Source of the DNA: an uncultured Clostridia bacterium
GTDB taxonomy: Bacteria > Bacillota > Clostridia > Oscillospirales > Oscillospiraceae
Assembly: GCA_945946745.1 (NCBI GenBank)
Contig: CAMEWZ010000006.1
Span: 1 to 23,019, forward strand
Reading direction: 5' to 3'
DNA: 23,019 bases
Shown here piece by piece: positions 22,909 to 23,019 of the stretch. Position 1 is the stretch's first letter. Every line of letters starts with the position of its first letter. The notes under the pieces are model-generated. The model worked only from the letters and a program-made list of their open reading frames with translations, was not told the DNA's origin and did no database searches. Both the position numbers and the translations under genes were made by a program.

Positions 22909-22937
22909 ATGATACTCCTGTTTTTGGGTTTTGTCAA
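22909..22937 (-). promoter_or_regulatory. Promoter of the cobalamin operon
   Basis: Minus strand TTGACA (22937-22932), 17-nt spacer, TATCAT (22914-22909). The predicted start near 22902 lies just ahead of the aptamer. It is the only good promoter I see for the 15 genes that follow. Confidence 0.8.
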
Positions 22938-23019
22938 GAGGCTTTCCGCCCATTGCGTCCGCGCCGTATGTGTCAAGTAAATATTGGCAATCTCCCTTTT
23001 CAAAAACCAAGTGAAAAAA
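22938..23019. other. Right-hand edge, no gene seen
   Basis: 82 bp upstream of the operon promoter. AT-rich near the edge, with no coding frame of any family I recognise. Together with the leader (22347-22902) it makes up 673 bp without a protein gene. The gene beyond the edge is unknown. Confidence 0.6.

Noticed and set aside
1..23019. CRISPR arrays, insertion sequences, phage genes or tRNA genes
   Set aside because: Looked for direct repeat arrays, transposase motifs, terminal inverted repeats and cloverleaf signals; none was seen. All coding space is accounted for by rpoB, the PHP gene and the B12 operon.

Overview
The window looks like part of the chromosome of an anaerobic, fairly GC-rich Gram-positive bacterium of the Clostridia (Oscillospiraceae/Ruminococcaceae-like). 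The evidence is the anaerobic (cobalt-early, cbi-type) corrin pathway, lipoprotein signal peptides, AGGAGG-type ribosome binding sites, an NPKTG sortase-like motif, and near-consensus TTGACA/TATAAT promoters. The genus is an inference; no search was possible.

Layout. (1) 1-1966, minus strand: the N-terminal ~655 codons of rpoB, running off the left edge. (2) 1967-2414: a gene-free regulatory stretch. It holds a perfect-consensus promoter for rpoB, an opposing plus-strand promoter, and a plus-strand hairpin with a T7 tract, which together suggest a ~120-nt antisense RNA. (3) 2415-5756, plus strand: one large secreted multidomain PHP-family protein with OB-fold-like modules and a defective-looking sortase anchor. 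(4) 5770-22346, minus strand: a 15-gene cobalamin operon. (5) 22347-23019: its promoter, a cobalamin riboswitch and a long hairpin-rich leader.

The operon, in order of transcription from the right, is: exported lipoprotein cobaltochelatase cbiK, a two-repeat lipoprotein of unknown function, a class III substrate-binding lipoprotein, a FecCD-type permease, an ABC ATPase with an extra C-terminal domain, then cbiA, cbiC, cbiD, cbiF, cbiG, cbiH, a cbiJ-cbiE-cbiT triple fusion, cbiB, cobD and cbiP. From cbiA onward the genes abut or overlap (longest gap 31 bp), so they look translationally coupled. They supply nearly every step from sirohydrochlorin to adenosylcobinamide phosphate. The clear exception is the C20 methyltransferase CbiL; cobalt reduction/adenosylation and nucleotide-loop assembly must also be encoded elsewhere.

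The most interesting feature is the head of the operon. A CbiK that keeps its catalytic histidines but carries a lipobox is followed directly by another lipoprotein and a complete ABC importer, all under one B12 riboswitch and in front of the cytoplasmic corrin enzymes. This suggests an extracytoplasmic metal/tetrapyrrole handling and import module feeding B12 synthesis. That role is an inference from gene order and protein features.
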